Shown here piece after piece: positions 9,875 through 22,050 of a DNA stretch of 64,000 nt. Numbering within the stretch: the first letter of the stretch is position 1; every line of letters begins with the position of its first letter. A program made the translations under genes and the position numbers. The DNA is from Zopfochytrium polystomum (lineage: Eukaryota > Chytridiomycota > Chytridiomycetes > Chytridiales > Chytridiaceae), in assembly GCA_025765615.1 (NCBI GenBank), contig JAIVFJ010000054.1, positions 62,001 through 126,000 on the forward strand. Reading direction: 5' to 3'. The notes beneath the pieces are model-generated. The model saw nothing but the letters and a program-made list of their open reading frames with translations, had not been told where the DNA came from and made no database searches.

Positions 9875-12443
9875 ATGCGTGTCAGGGCGGCGACGGCCAG
9901 TCGCATGCACGCCGCCACTACGGACATTGTTGCGTCCGCTTTCGCTCCTGCCCGACGGTTGCACGGAGCACATACGGCCTCCTGCTATTCCGCAGCCGCA
10001 GCAGTTACCTGTGGGCGCCTTTGCATCCTTCTTTCCCGAGCTCCCCTTCTTCCCCTCTTTCAAACGGTTTTCCGAAGCGCAACGACCCTCGCTCGGCCGC
10101 CAACACCGTCACACCGAACACGGGAGTCCTCCGCCGGCCGAACGCTGTTTCGTCCCCACTCTTATCCGCAAAATCGATCCCCCTCACCGATCGTGCGGGA
10201 AAGGGTCCGAGTGAACCCGCTGGATGCGGCCTCCGCTCCATTCGGGGGCGTCAGCAAGGATGGCGTTGGCAACGTATCCGAGCTACCGGACAAGTCAGAC
10301 TTGTCCAAGCCTCAACTTCCTCCTGACTGCGTTCCAGCACTACGGCAACAGTCTCAAGACCAAATCCACATTGTAGCCATCGCACGGCAAGGGCATAAAC
10401 ATCAGCCCCACGAGCAGCATCAATGGGAACAACAGCCACAACAGCAACAACAGCAACACGAGGTAGCACCATATAACCATGCGGACGAGGCTCAGGAGAA
10501 AAACGAAGCTGTTGCCAAGGCGTCCAATGAAGGAGATTTCCGTATGAACGATATGGCGCCTGGTCTGGTTCTCAGGAAGGAATCAATGCTGGGATCGAGA
10601 ACCGATACGGCAGGTGTCACGACTCCGAAAGCAATGTCTCCTGTTGCTCTGTCGTCGTTGATGGTGGATGAAATGGCTCCGTCGGAATTTGAAGATATAC
10701 CAGAGATGGATCAAAGAGATGTGGCCATGTCGCAAGAGCAGAGTTTTCTTTTGGACACTATGATGAGTGGGCGAAGTGTATACTTCACTGGTAATAATGT
10801 CATCCGTATTCTGCCCCAATCTTAAGCCATTGCAGGAAAAGCAGGTTCGGGCAAGACGGCCGTTATTCACCGCTTTATTGAAGATGCTCGAAAGAAAGGG
10901 AAGATTGTTGGAGTTACCGTAAGTTGTTCTTGTAAAATAATTCTTTTTTTTTAAGGCAGCATTTCAGGCTCCCACAGGATTGGCCGCGTCGCACGTGAGT
11001 AGACCGCCTTTCGGCTGGTGAAGCTTATTCTTTCTTTGGCAGATTGGTGGTACGACACTTCACGCATACTTTGGGCTTCGAGTTTCAAATCGTGAACATG
11101 AAAACTCATCAAGAAAACTTGTGGAGAGAGCGAAAAACGATCAGTTTCTCAAGAAGCGTTACAAGAGTTTGGAAGTGCTGGTTATTGACGAAGTCTCCAT
11201 GGTTCGCAGAGACGATTTTTTTGCTATTCACTTAGCACTATGCGAAATGCGGCAAACACCAGAATCGATGCCATTTGGCGGTGTTCAGGTGATCCTAAGT
11301 GGAGACTTTTTCCAACTCCCACCAATTGTCAAGACCCCCGCGGATGACATCACCTGGGCCGGCCATTCGCTTATTCCGTCGAAGGGCGGTCGGGCCAACC
11401 GGACGTACGCTGAGCCCACAGCTGCTTCGCGACCGCTAGACGCTCCAGGGACCCGAAAAAGAGCGATTGGGGAGTCTCTGGCCGAATTTGTTTTCATGAG
11501 TACTGCATGGGACCGACTTTTGGCGTCAGGAATGAGCGTTATAGAACTCAGCCAGTCCTACCGTCATGGCGATCCGGAGTTTATCAATCTCCTTGATTCT
11601 TTACGGGTCGGTGAGCTGACGGAGGAGTCCTCACTCATATTGAAGGACTGCGTTCACCGCGAATTACCGACTCTTGATGGCGTTGAGGTGGGTATACTAT
11701 GGGAGTCTTCGCGGAATTCGTGTCCATCTCTGCTTATCTAACAACAATTTAAGCCAACAAAACTCTGCACGTATCGACGTAGCGCTGAGGCGTACAACAC
11801 CTCGAAGTTGGAGAGGCTAGTAGGCTCCGAGCAGACATTTGAGTGCATGGACAGCGTGTTTGGAGACTCTGTTGATCACCTAACTGACGAGCAGCGAGGA
11901 GATGTGATGCAAAGTTTGCGACCGTTCTTTAGTTCGTTGCCAGTTGAACCGGTCTTGACACTGAGAAAGGGTGCTCAAGTCATGCTAACGCAAAATCGAT
12001 CGATCAAGGACGGTCTGGTGAACGGCGCGCGTGGAGTGATCACTGGATTTAGACGGGTCCGAGACCGAGTCACGAACTCGACCATCTCCCTGCCTATTGT
12101 TCATTTTGCTGATGGTCGCGCCAACGGGTCTTTCGTAATTGGCTACCGTCAGTTCGATCACGAAGTTGAAGAAGGCGTCTGGGTTCGCCGCACGCAACTG
12201 CCTTTGAAGCTGGCATGGGGATTGACAATCCACAAAAGCCAGGGCATGACACTGAACCGCGCAATAGTGGATTTTGGTTCAGGCACATTTCAGGAGGGCC
12301 AAGCATACGTGGCGCTAAGTCGATTGAAGTCCCTCTCAGGTCTCTCACTGACTAGCCAGTTTCATAAGGGGTTGGTGAAAGCCAGCCCGAATGTTATGAA
12401 TTTCTATGCAAATCTGCCACGAAGTAGGCTCACTAATGAATGA
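9875..12443 (+). CDS. PIF1: PIF1-family 5'-3' DNA helicase
   Basis: PIF1 helicases unwind G-quadruplexes and RNA-DNA hybrids and act in nuclear and mitochondrial DNA maintenance. Five exons join in frame to 786 aa: 9875-10790, 10836-10918, 10968-10994, 11043-11687, 11754-12443. The N-terminus is Arg/Ala-rich and could serve as a mitochondrial presequence; a Gln-rich stretch lies near residue 190. The helicase core shows motif I GKAGSGKT, Ia APTGLAASH, II VIDEVSM, III ILSGDFFQLPPI, and the C-terminal LTIHKSQGMTL and VALSRLKSL motifs. Exon 3 is only 27 nt. The core is complete with no broken motif. The first ATG of the frame was used; a second at 9908 is possible, and the N-terminal ~250 residues are not conserved. 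Confidence 0.92.
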
Positions 12444-13747
12444 GGGAAGTGAATGAAGCCGAGCGATGGATTAGTTTTTTTTTTTTTTTTTTTTTTTTTG
12501 AATTGCGGAGTCAACCCGCAGCGAAGAATTTCATTACATAATAAATCACGGAACGGAAAACACGGTGATTCCAGTTGAAAATTTGACTATTGGAGACGGA
12601 CCACCTCCAAATCGAAAACTCCTTTGAAATTCGGCCGTGGGAGCCGGGAAAAAGAACCTTTAAGAGTGAACAAGAAAGAAACTGAGTGAGGGAATTTAAA
12701 GCGCCACTCACTTTATTTATTTATATTGTTCCAGCCCTGAAGGGCCGACGGGAAGAGAAAGCGCCATCAATGGTGAACTGTTATAGACTATGTCCAGGTT
12801 TCACCTCAGCAAACCCACCCCATGCACTACAGACTTACAGGGTCATCAGGCATCTCCACCACACCACTCCTTGTGATTCAAGACCATACTCTTTCTTGTT
12901 GCCTTCAACAGCTGGCGTCGTGACTTGAACCCTGGGCCCTTGAGTGACAGATACCCAGACCCCCCATGCTTTCCCAGCTAGGCTTAAAGCGCCACTCACT
13001 GCCCAGGTGAAAACCCCAAACCAATTGACCAGTCTGGGAAAACCATAGCAGGGTAAGGAAAGGAAATGTATCCAGGAAGGCACAGCTGAGGAGAGTACTG
13101 CAACAGGGTAGGGAAAACAACAGGTGCTCAAAGCGGCGAAATGAAAGAAGGAAAACTACTCTGGCCCCACCCTAGGGCCTAACCATCTACTCTACCCTTG
13201 CCTGCCATACGCACCCTCCATGCAGCGCAGTGCACCACGCTCTTCTTCTCCTTGTCCTGGTCTGTTTCTGATGAAAGCAGTCTTTGCGGTGGTTCGCCTC
13301 AACTAGACCAGTCCGAGCAGCATTCAGCCCTTGAAACCCATATCCAGCTTGGTAAGAGGTCGGTCGGCCGCTCAAATAAGGGGACATCATCAGCCTGCAC
13401 AAGTCCTTCCTCAGCAAGCGACGGGATGTGGGTGTCAAGTCAAATGTGAGGTGAAGGTTGTTGATGGCCTCAAGCTCCCGACTGAGTTCACTAAGGCATT
13501 TTGCTCTGCTGCTGAGGCGGCTTCAAGATGCTCTTATCAATCTGCAAACTTGATGCTTGTCTGGGATGTCGAAGGGCCGGGGGCTGCAGCTTAGGAGTGC
13601 CCTGCAGGGAAGAGGGATGGTTGCTAGTGAGCCATGGTTGTTATTTTTGGTGTCCAGGACAAATTTGTGTGGCAGAAGTTGTTCAAGGTGAGGTGAGTGT
13701 TGGTGATTGCACCTGGCGTGTCAGAAGGGCACCAACAGACTTGAGTC
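12444..13747. other. Intergenic, no gene seen
   Basis: Starts with a T homopolymer (about 12474-12499). A 17-bp word, TTAAAGCGCCACTCACT, occurs twice in direct orientation (about 12698 and 12984). No domain-bearing frame is present. Confidence 0.5.
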
Positions 13748-14324
13748 GGCGTGGAGCGATAGAGCTTGTTTAGAGCGTGAGCCCTTTTCTTGTTAAGAGC
13801 GAAGCGCCCTTTGACTGGGACCAGCCCTAATGCCATCTTAACTCATCTTTAGTCTTGAAGACAGGTCGGAGGATCTTAAAAGGTGTAGGTAATGTGTGCA
13901 AACTCCAACAGTGAGTGATCTCTGGTGAAGTGGCTTTGGTGTGCGTGCGACATATTCCAACACCACTAAATTTTTTTTTGGCCCCAAAATCCGATCAGTG
14001 GCCATCGAGGCAGTTGCAACAGCATAAGTAACGTGGAGCTCCAGCAGCTCCAGGAAAGCATCATCCCACATCTGCCTGCTCTCTCTACCCTTGAGCACAA
14101 CAAATAAAAAGTATTACTGTTACCTGACTCCATATCCTCTACCTTGACCTGCAAAGGTCATGAGGTTCTACTACAGTTGGACATCTTGTTAAAAGGGTCC
14201 TGTTCTCTACATAAGACCAATCTGTCCGAGAGCACCAGCTCTCCATCTACTTTTGGAAAACAGGGCACTTTGCTGTTAATGAGAAAAGAGCTCACACTCT
14301 AAACAAGCTTTCTTGCTCCACACC
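13748..14324. mobile_element. 577-bp terminal-inverted-repeat (foldback) element
   Basis: 13748-13810 and the reverse complement of 14262-14324 align over 63 positions with about 11 mismatches and no gaps, sharing the core GAGCTTGTTTAGAG / AAGCTTGTTTAGAG. The 451-bp interior has no coding capacity. This is a non-autonomous DNA transposon or foldback element. I could not find a clean target-site duplication, so the outer boundaries may be off by a few bases. Confidence 0.65.
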
Positions 14325-14475
14325 CTTTAGACATGCATGCCAGGCAAAATCACCAAACTTTCGGTTAGTAATGGTATCATGGCGTCCTCATAATGCTTTC
14401 TTTCATACTTAAGTTTGCTGACCATTTCCTTTCTGTCATAAACAATTGTGGTGCGTGTTATACCTTGTCATTAAC

Positions 14476-16173
14476 CTACACATTTAAGCCCAAACATCCA
14501 ATGGGGGCAATGCCGGAATCCCGCCAGCCATCAAACGTAGCCACGCCTTCTGCCCCTTCTGCCGCATCCAACAACCACAAGATTGTCGCTTCGTAACAAA
14601 ACATGAACTGTTCAAGCGTCTGGACCATGCTGACTCGCTGCTCTCGGAATAGTTTGACGAGTGCAAAGATCCAATCAGTGTTGTCGTCATCAGAAGCGAC
14701 GGGAATGGAAAGGGTGGCGCTGTCTGCGGCGAATAACGCCTCCCAGCGTGAAACCAGCTTTGTGATAACGGCATCAATGACGCAAAATGTGCCTGTGCGC
14801 CCGCAGCCAGCGCTACAGTGGACCACCATGGGCGGAATTGAAGGCGAGGCGCCATAGGAGAGGCGAGAATAGTCGCCTCTGGCCGTGGCCGAGATGGCAG
14901 CCTCCTGCAGTGAGCCAGCGAGTGCCACGACGGCGAGGACAATTTTGGCGTCAGCACCCTTGTGGTCCGCCCAGGCTGTGTAGTGCAGCTGGCGGACGGT
15001 TCGAGTTTCTCCAGCGACTAAATGCTGATCTTCGGCAGAAGCACCATGAGGCGTGAGTGCGGTGGAGCGGGTGAGGGTGAACTCGCGCACGGATACAGCA
15101 GGTGGGACGGGCGCAGGCGCTGCTGGCGAATGGCGGCTTGGGGACGTCGCTGCAACGCGCAGGACATGAGCGGGGCCGTGCGGGAATAAGAAGGAATCGG
15201 GGCCTCCACTTGTTGGTTCAGGCCAGTAACGGTGACATTTCGTCCGTCCATGCTCCTCAAGGCTTGTGAGCATGACGACCACACTGACACCTTGGTCCCA
15301 TACCAGAGACCAGAAGTCAGGAGTGGTGGATGGCAGTGGGCCCTGTGTGGAAATGAACGTGTGGGGAGCATTTCGACGGAATAGCGGCGGGGCGGTCAAG
15401 GTCGGACTAATGGCCATCGGGTCAACTGGTGGGGCATCCGGCTGTAAAGATCTTCGTGACAGAGTGGTCAAGAATGATGCATTGATATAGTCGGATGGTT
15501 TGGACGACGACGGATCTGGTGCGCCGGATTTGAGCCGAGGCAGCGACGGATGCGTCAACCGGACGCGAGAATGGTCGAATGGTAGAATGTCCGAGTACCT
15601 GTTTCGCTGCGAATTAACGCGGGCGAGGGCGGCGCGCATCGTGAAAGGCGGTACGGTGGCGGTGGGTGTGCGACGTGACGACGCGGAAGATGGCTGAGGG
15701 GATGTCTCGGCAACGGCCGCATCCGGATCTACTCGACCAGCCCGAAGAGCATCGTGGTCGGCCGCGGCTATCTCCCAACGGCTGGCCTCTGCCTTTTCTA
15801 TTTCGGCAAAGAGCAAAGCAAAGTGGTCTTTCGCAGCAACGGGCTGTAGGCTGGCGATGGTGCGTAGCCAAGAAGGGCAGAGTTTGAAAATAGTGCTGCT
15901 GGATGTGAGCGACGAGCGCAACGCTGCGATGGCTGCGTCAATGCCTCTCGGTCCAGCCACACCAGAGCCGCCACCTCCGACTGCTCCTGCTCCTGTTCCT
16001 GTTCCTACTCCTGCTCCGGCTGCTGCTCCTCCTCCTCGACGCCCTGGGTCGCCCCCAACAGTTCGTGCAGACATGGCAGGACCCGCGATGCCAGGCTGAC
16101 CCAATTCAGCAGCAGCTTGGCCGAGTCCGGACGATCTCTGCACACTGGAGCTGGCCCCTGCCTGGCGGGGCAT
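14476..16173 (-). CDS. Classical protein tyrosine phosphatase
   Basis: Predicted cytosolic PTP that dephosphorylates phosphotyrosine. Single exon, 565 aa. The first ~80 residues are Gly/Ala-rich and disordered. The PTP domain runs from about residue 185 (NSQRNRYSDILPFDHSRVRL) through DYINASF, TFISTQGPL and WSLVWDQGVSVVVMLT to the P-loop VHCSAGCGRTGTF. It ends with the Q-loop segment QRVSMVQTLEQFMFCYEA. The general-acid loop that normally reads WPDHG is WADHKG: the aspartate is kept but the proline is alanine. A serine/proline-rich insertion sits between the substrate loop and the general-acid loop. The catalytic Cys and Arg are present, so activity is likely. The start is the first ATG; an in-frame GTG lies just upstream. 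Confidence 0.9.
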   Translation of the reverse strand: MPRQAGASSSVQRSSGLGQAAAELGQPGIAGPAMSARTVGGDPGRRGGGAAAGAGVGTGTGAGAVGGGGSGVAGPRGIDAAIAALRSSLTSSSTIFKLCPSWLRTIASLQPVAAKDHFALLFAEIEKAEASRWEIAAADHDALRAGRVDPDAAVAETSPQPSSASSRRTPTATVPPFTMRAALARVNSQRNRYSDILPFDHSRVRLTHPSLPRLKSGAPDPSSSKPSDYINASFLTTLSRRSLQPDAPPVDPMAISPTLTAPPLFRRNAPHTFISTQGPLPSTTPDFWSLVWDQGVSVVVMLTSLEEHGRTKCHRYWPEPTSGGPDSFLFPHGPAHVLRVAATSPSRHSPAAPAPVPPAVSVREFTLTRSTALTPHGASAEDQHLVAGETRTVRQLHYTAWADHKGADAKIVLAVVALAGSLQEAAISATARGDYSRLSYGASPSIPPMVVHCSAGCGRTGTFCVIDAVITKLVSRWEALFAADSATLSIPVASDDDNTDWIFALVKLFREQRVSMVQTLEQFMFCYEATILWLLDAAEGAEGVATFDGWRDSGIAPIGCLGLNV

Positions 16174-16594
16174 CACTTTTTATCGGCAGGCAGATAGGGG
16201 CAACGAAAGGCAATGAGCGAGCGCGGCAACAACGTCGGGTTGGGTTGGGCCGGTTCAGCGAGCGGCTCAGAAAGTGGGAGTGCTTGGTTCGGTGGCCGAA
16301 GCCAACTTTCCACTTTTTTTTCCAATATCCCCATTAGCTCTCGTTACCCTCCACCTACTATCCCTGCTGATTCCACGCACGATTATCAGAAATTGGCTCC
16401 AAACCAGCATCACCTTCAGCAGAATGGTAGCACCACTATCTTTTGGAGAAAACCCGGGAAGGGCAGCAGGTTCAACAGCAGTAGCAGTTGCGTCACCAGA
16501 AACTCTCTTTCCCACAGAGTCGTATATTTTCACCAGTAGAACCACACTTCGGCCGAACAACAAGCCGCACCTCCCAAAACAATCTCACCAACGT
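16174..16594. other. Intergenic between PTP and ATPase genes
   Basis: About 420 bp: upstream of the PTP and downstream of the ATPase, both on the minus strand. No gene recognised. It must contain the PTP promoter and the ATPase 3' UTR. Confidence 0.5.
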
Positions 16595-19317
16595 TCACCA
16601 TTGCATCTGCGTTCCACTGACAAAGCTTTCGCATACAGAACGCACCAAGTTGTTGGACCATACCAACTCAGCCCCCTCGCGAGCAAACAGAGCAAGCTGT
16701 TCCGCGGCATCCAAGTCCTGGGTTGAAATCACATTGGAGTGCTCTGCAACTGCGCCCGCCCACTGATCATCAACAACTGGCCCATCCCACTCTTCAGAGG
16801 ATGACGAATCACTTGACCCAGTTGTTGCCGCTGCGGGTATCGGCTGCAGCTGTTGGGTCTGCTGCTGCTGCTTTAAGTTGTTAGACTTGAACCAGTTATT
16901 GGGTCTGGAGAGCCCGAATATTCGAGAAGTCTTACTCCCGTTGCTATTGATGCCGGTTAAATCCGCCCCTCCTGAAGCAGAGGTCGTTCCATATCCACCG
17001 ACGCCTGCTTGGCCTGTACCGACGGCCTGAGACGGATTAAATCCAGAATCGCCTGCAGCAACAGAGGGCCCGTCTACAAAATTATCACTGCTAGGGGCAG
17101 ATTCGGTAGAGGTCGTTGGGGGAACCCAACCCGGTCGCATCGACGGCCGGTTCTCTCGCCTTCGTACGCGGTGGTCACGCCATCGAAGAATGTTACGCTC
17201 AACAAGAGCTTCCACAAGCGCCATACGCTGCACATCGAGCCGCGCCACAGGTAGCACACCGCCTCGCATGATAATATCCAAGAAGAGCTCCCGAAGTTCC
17301 TCTTCACTGGAAAGTGTCGGTGGCTTGTACCCGACTCGGGAAGGTGTCGGGGGAGAGAAGTGGGGCTTCTTGATTCTGGCGGGGAGGTGGCGTTGTAAGT
17401 GCCGGAAAAAGGATCTTTCCCTCTTTCTGATGAAGGCTAATTGACACCAAAGGGTGAGAACAACAAGAAATGTACAAAGCGTAACTCTTACCGTGAACAT
17501 TTGATCGGCCATCCCGAATGTAGTTATCCAATTCTAGCAAACTCCCATCGAAGGTGGCAACAAACAGAGCTGCAGTGTCTTCTGTGAATTTCTTCGCTGG
17601 GTCTGGTAGTACTGGGTTGACATCTTGAAGCAGATAGCGAATCACAGATTCGTCGTCGACGCATTCCACCGCTCGTAGCGTCAGGCCCCAGTCGTATCCT
17701 CTCACTGTAACAGCTTCGTTAAAGACGCATCAAACACCACATCGATGAAACATACACCGCTTGATCGCCCCAACCGCGCTCTTGTCGGATGAGCACATGA
17801 TAACATCCAGGATTCCTTCAGTTTCACACTTCAGGAGCCACCCAAATACTTCGGCTATGCCTTCGTACTTGTCGGTCAACGGTAGGCGCTCTCTGAACAG
17901 CAGCTGAACGTCGTCAATTACAAGCATGACCGGGCCGGCTTTCGACTTGGCTTTTATTACGCGAAGGGCTTGTGCAATGTGCTCAAGAACGGTCATATCG
18001 ACGGTAACCATCGCACCGTCAACAGAGGACGTACCGGGAGAAGCGAATGCTAATGAATAAAGTCATCAGGTCGAAGCACGCCTCAATAAACTACCTTGAT
18101 CAGTGTCGGCGCCAAGAGCTTTCTCGACAGCCTTTTTCCATGCGTCCTTTCTAACGGTGAGCTGAACGCGTTCCTCCAAGCCTTCGGTCTCAGTCTCTGT
18201 TTCTGTAAAATACTCATCTTCATCTTCGTCCTCCACTGAAGATGCGCCGTGCCGCTTCCTCAACACCATGCTGAGCTGGAGGTACAAGGCAGGCCTCAGC
18301 TGACCTTGCTCGGCAACGTACTGATGCAGGGCAGTACCCTTTCCAAGCCCCGCAGCACCTTCGATTAGAAGCGGCTTTCCTGGTTGTTTCGCAGCTCTGA
18401 TCTCATCAATTATGTGCTGAATCTGTTGGTGGAATGGGGGAAGTTCCGTAAACTCGCGAATCGCTAGTCCGCTATGGCCTCGGCGTCCTCTGCAATTTAA
18501 CAAACTGAGATGAAACTTCACAAAATTGAAAAGCCTACCCAAATGCAGGTTTCCCACTTGTTCCTGCAACTGCCTGGGAAAAGGCATAGAGAGGCGCTTC
18601 TAGCGGAGGAGTGTCCAACAGTCTCTCAACTATGGATCGAACAAGGTGGGGGTTAAGCCCAACCACCTGCGGTTGCGATGGAGGAGGTTGGATGTTCCAT
18701 TGCATCGGGAATCCAGCCACGCCCACACTTCCACCGTTCACGGTAAGATTATAACCTAAAGAATTCGAGCCGGTTCCTCCACCCCAAATAGAGGACTGGC
18801 CACCAGATACTGCGGCAGCAAGAAGAGCTTCATAGTCCGTCGGTACTCCATACCCATCCAAGGCAATATTACCTCCGCCGGCTGCTGCTAAAGAGTTTCC
18901 ACCTCCCATATACAACCCGGCCGTCGAAGGAGGCAGACCAGATGACCCGGCAGTGGTCATCCGCTCAAACTCCGAGCTGCGTCGATGTGTAAGGTTGCTT
19001 GCGCCGCTTGAGCTCGCAACATCCGCAGGCCCGTTGATCGATCCTGGCCCACCCAGGGCGTTCCCCGGGCCGGCCGGTGCTGCATACAAGAGAAGCTGCG
19101 GATCTGAGAGATCAATGTCAATCCCGTGGCGTGGAGGCCGTTTCGACTTGTCGTTCCGCTTGCGTGATTTTCTGAAGCGGAGTAGGCTGCCATCTCCGTA
19201 GTAGTTAATCACAATGGTGGTAGCCACTATGCAAGTGGCGGCTGCGATAACCCATGGTAGCCATTCGCGAGCGGTTGAAGTGGTCGAAGCGGGGGAAGTC
19301 GACGAACCAATTGCCAT
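16595..19317 (-). CDS. Membrane-anchored P-loop ATPase, uncharacterised
   Basis: Function unknown. Five exons (19317-18539, 18489-18095, 18049-17756, 17704-17492, 17436-16595) join in frame to 840 aa. A single N-terminal transmembrane helix (WVIAAATCIVATTIVINYY, residues ~20-38) is followed by a basic stretch and a Gly/Ser-rich region. The NTPase domain shows Walker A LLIEGAAGLGKGT (near residue 300) and, about 130 residues later, Walker B VMLVIDDVQ with a following sensor-like segment VIMCSSDKS. Behind it come a helical domain and a Ser/Gln-rich tail. The layout resembles archaeal-type/STAND ATPases (P-loop plus winged-helix) more than classical AAA proteases; no metalloprotease motif is present. 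The ATG at 19317 is the first in frame. Topology (ER or mitochondrial inner membrane) cannot be decided. Confidence 0.75.
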
Positions 19318-19851
19318 TGTTGGAGGCGAGGCCCGTGTCCAGGTCTGGCGGTGAATGAAGGACAAGATTAGCCAAAACGGGAACGAATCTGAAAGTAGCA
19401 CCCGCGAACCACAGAGGTGAAAAGCGGCACGCAGGCCAATGATCTAGCTCTCTTATGAGAGCACCACCAATAACATTGAAAGAGGATGTTAGCTCATGAA
19501 CTGAGCGATCAAATGGTCTTCAGTGCCGCTCTCAGACCAGCTCGCGTGACTGCAACCGACGGCACTGTACGCAATCTCTGCGATAGGAGCAACCAGATCG
19601 TGGGCAAGGAGTGTATTGGAGATCCGTACCGCCACCCACTGTGCGATTGCTCCAATTTCCTTCTTGTTTTCTACTGGAGGGAATTTCGAAATTGATTTTT
19701 GTTGGGGCGGATCAAACCGCACTATTCAATGAAACCACTCACTCAGCAAAACACAGAACGAAACGGCGATACCAACAGGCCATTGATCATTAAGGTCTGG
19801 CAAAATGAGGCTTTCTAACGCATGGATGCCTGACAGTTTTTGACATAATTT
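19318..19851. other. Intergenic, no gene seen
   Basis: Promoter side of the ATPase gene and 3' side of the RanBPM-like gene. Short frames only; nothing recognisable. Confidence 0.5.
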
Positions 19852-22050
19852 CTATCCGCGCAAGATGTCTCGCTCCACATGCACGAACGCTCCTCCAGGG
19901 CTGTGTTCTTTGAGCAACTCTTCCAACAGCAAAACCTGCCGGATGACTCTCTCTAACGCTGAATCAGGTAGCGCCCCTATTTCTTCAAGAACTGCCCTGT
20001 CTACAAGAGTTGCGTACGGTTCACGCATGTTGGGTGAGAGTAGGTGTGCGTTTGGAGAATCACAAAGTGGATCCGCGTAGGCGAGGAGAGAGAAGGTCTC
20101 AGCGAGCGCCGCCTGAACAGCTGGTGAAGCATTAGCATCCGACCGAAATTCGCTCATCAGCTCGCGTCCTAGACCAACAGCTTCATCGTCAGAGTATCCA
20201 TTCGGAAAAGAGGGTAAAGGTTGTTTCCCCTTAGTGCTGGAAGTCGTGGTCCGGGCAGCAATCAACTCTATGAATTGGCGGCACTTCAAGGCAAAGAGGA
20301 TGTTCCGCTTGGAGGAGAGAATACCGGGGAAGTTGGTGTTCAAAAGCGTTACCGCACTAGGAATGTCTCCAGCCAAAATCGAATTCCTAATTTCTAAAAG
20401 AGGAGGTTGAGCACCACCCCGCGCGCCATCAGCTTCCAAACCTGCGCGGACACTCCACTGGTCGGATTTCGAGTCAGGTGAAACGGCTTTATCTACTTCC
20501 ATTCCATTCGCAGTGCCCAGCTCTGAAACGCCATCAGGAATATCCGTCGAAACAGCGGAGGTTGAAAACAAGTCCGCAGTTTGGCGGTAGCCGTTATGTC
20601 TCAAGTAGGAAAGTATAAGTCCATTGATAGTGCGTGACTGCTGAGAAACTCTCCCCGCTCTCTGGATGACTGCCGGTGCGAACAGAGGAGGTGGGTCGGA
20701 AAAGGTTGGGGGTGGGACCAACGGAGTTGCAAGAATATCGTTCCAAACATGCCGCTTCTCATCCTGCAATCGGTCAAACAGTAAGGGCTGCGAGTTGCAG
20801 TAACTTGTTCACGAAAATTACCTTCACAAAACTGTCGATATCAAACTTAAACGGACACGAACCGAAATTGGCAACCAATTCTTCGTTCGGAGTCCTCATT
20901 CCGATCACTGGGTATAATTCATTTTGCATTTTCATATTTCGAAACGCAATGCCTTGTAGTAGGATCAGTACATGGCCACAGTTCCAAGAAGGACTGACTC
21001 ACCGATTTCGATCCCATTCTTTGTGAAAGATACTGTTCTTCTACGGAAGTTTACCAAGCATCCAATTGTGTCGCCCGTCGAGAAAGTTGGCCCGTACGGT
21101 TTGCCCTTGCCGGACGACTCAAAAGAGTAACCATCGTCCCCATGGTAACCCCACGAAAGGTTGTCCCAACCTGGACACGGCGAAGAATTAAGCGGACAGG
21201 AGTTTGTACGGTACTCAATCACCTGGAAGCCGGTTGAGCGGAACAGTTTTCTCGCAAACACCAACACCCATCCATCCGTCACGGCCTTTGTTCATCACTG
21301 TGACTTCAAAGTAGTAGATTCCACAGCCGGTTGGAATCGGAAAATTCGCTCGAATCGCTGCGGCGTCCTCATCGCCATTTCCAGGTCCTGCGAGAAAAAC
21401 AAATTAAGCGTGATCAAGTGGATTCCTTACTCACCGATATACTTAACTCGCCGATCGTTGTCGCTTAAATTCAGCATGTTGTGATTGTGGTTCTGCCCGT
21501 ACAAATCCTTGAAAAACATGGTTGGGAACACCATTTGTCTGCCTTGCCAATCCTCCACTACAAGGCCTTGTGAGGGAGGACCAGATGTAGAATGGGATGT
21601 CACATCAGTTGTTGGGATGCTTTCCAGGTTTTGCTCGGCCATTGGAGTGTCGCCCTCTTCAGCTTGCGGAGATGCCCCAACCGCGGCTATTGAGGCCCCA
21701 GCTTCGATCACCGCAAACCCAGACCGCATAAATGCGGTTTCAGGCAGTGAGCACGATAGTGGGCTTGAAGTGGCTGGTCCTGTGGGAGGGGTGACACCTC
21801 CATCGTGTCCCCTTACAGTAGGCCCGTTGCATGAACTTCCCACTACCGATCGATCACATAGTTCCATCAAGTAGTTTGGAATTGGTGTTTCAGCGCTGCT
21901 CGTTACCTCTGAAGAAGGTCTAATCTCGAAAGTTGAGCGGTCGGACCTGCCAGGACGTGGAGGAGGAGTCCCCATCAGTGTGTTCGGAGGTGGCGCCCAG
22001 AGAAAGTCCCTAACAGGAGCGCCTCGGATCCTCCGCCGGTTCGAATCCAT
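19852..22050 (-). CDS. RanBPM/Gid1-like CTLH-complex subunit (SPRY-LisH-CTLH-CRA)
   Basis: Homologue of RanBP9/10 and yeast Gid1/Vid30, scaffold of the GID/CTLH ubiquitin ligase. Five exons (22050-21435, 21387-21223, 21170-21003, 20952-20822, 20763-19852) join in frame to 663 aa. The first ~150 residues are disordered. The SPRY domain includes [66 protein letters not shown] and [10 protein letters not shown] LisH motif follows ([21 protein letters not shown]), then CTLH and CRA helices ([28 protein letters not shown]) to the end. All expected domains are present in canonical order. The + strand shares an ~860-bp divergent upstream region with the PABPN1-like gene. Confidence 0.92.
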
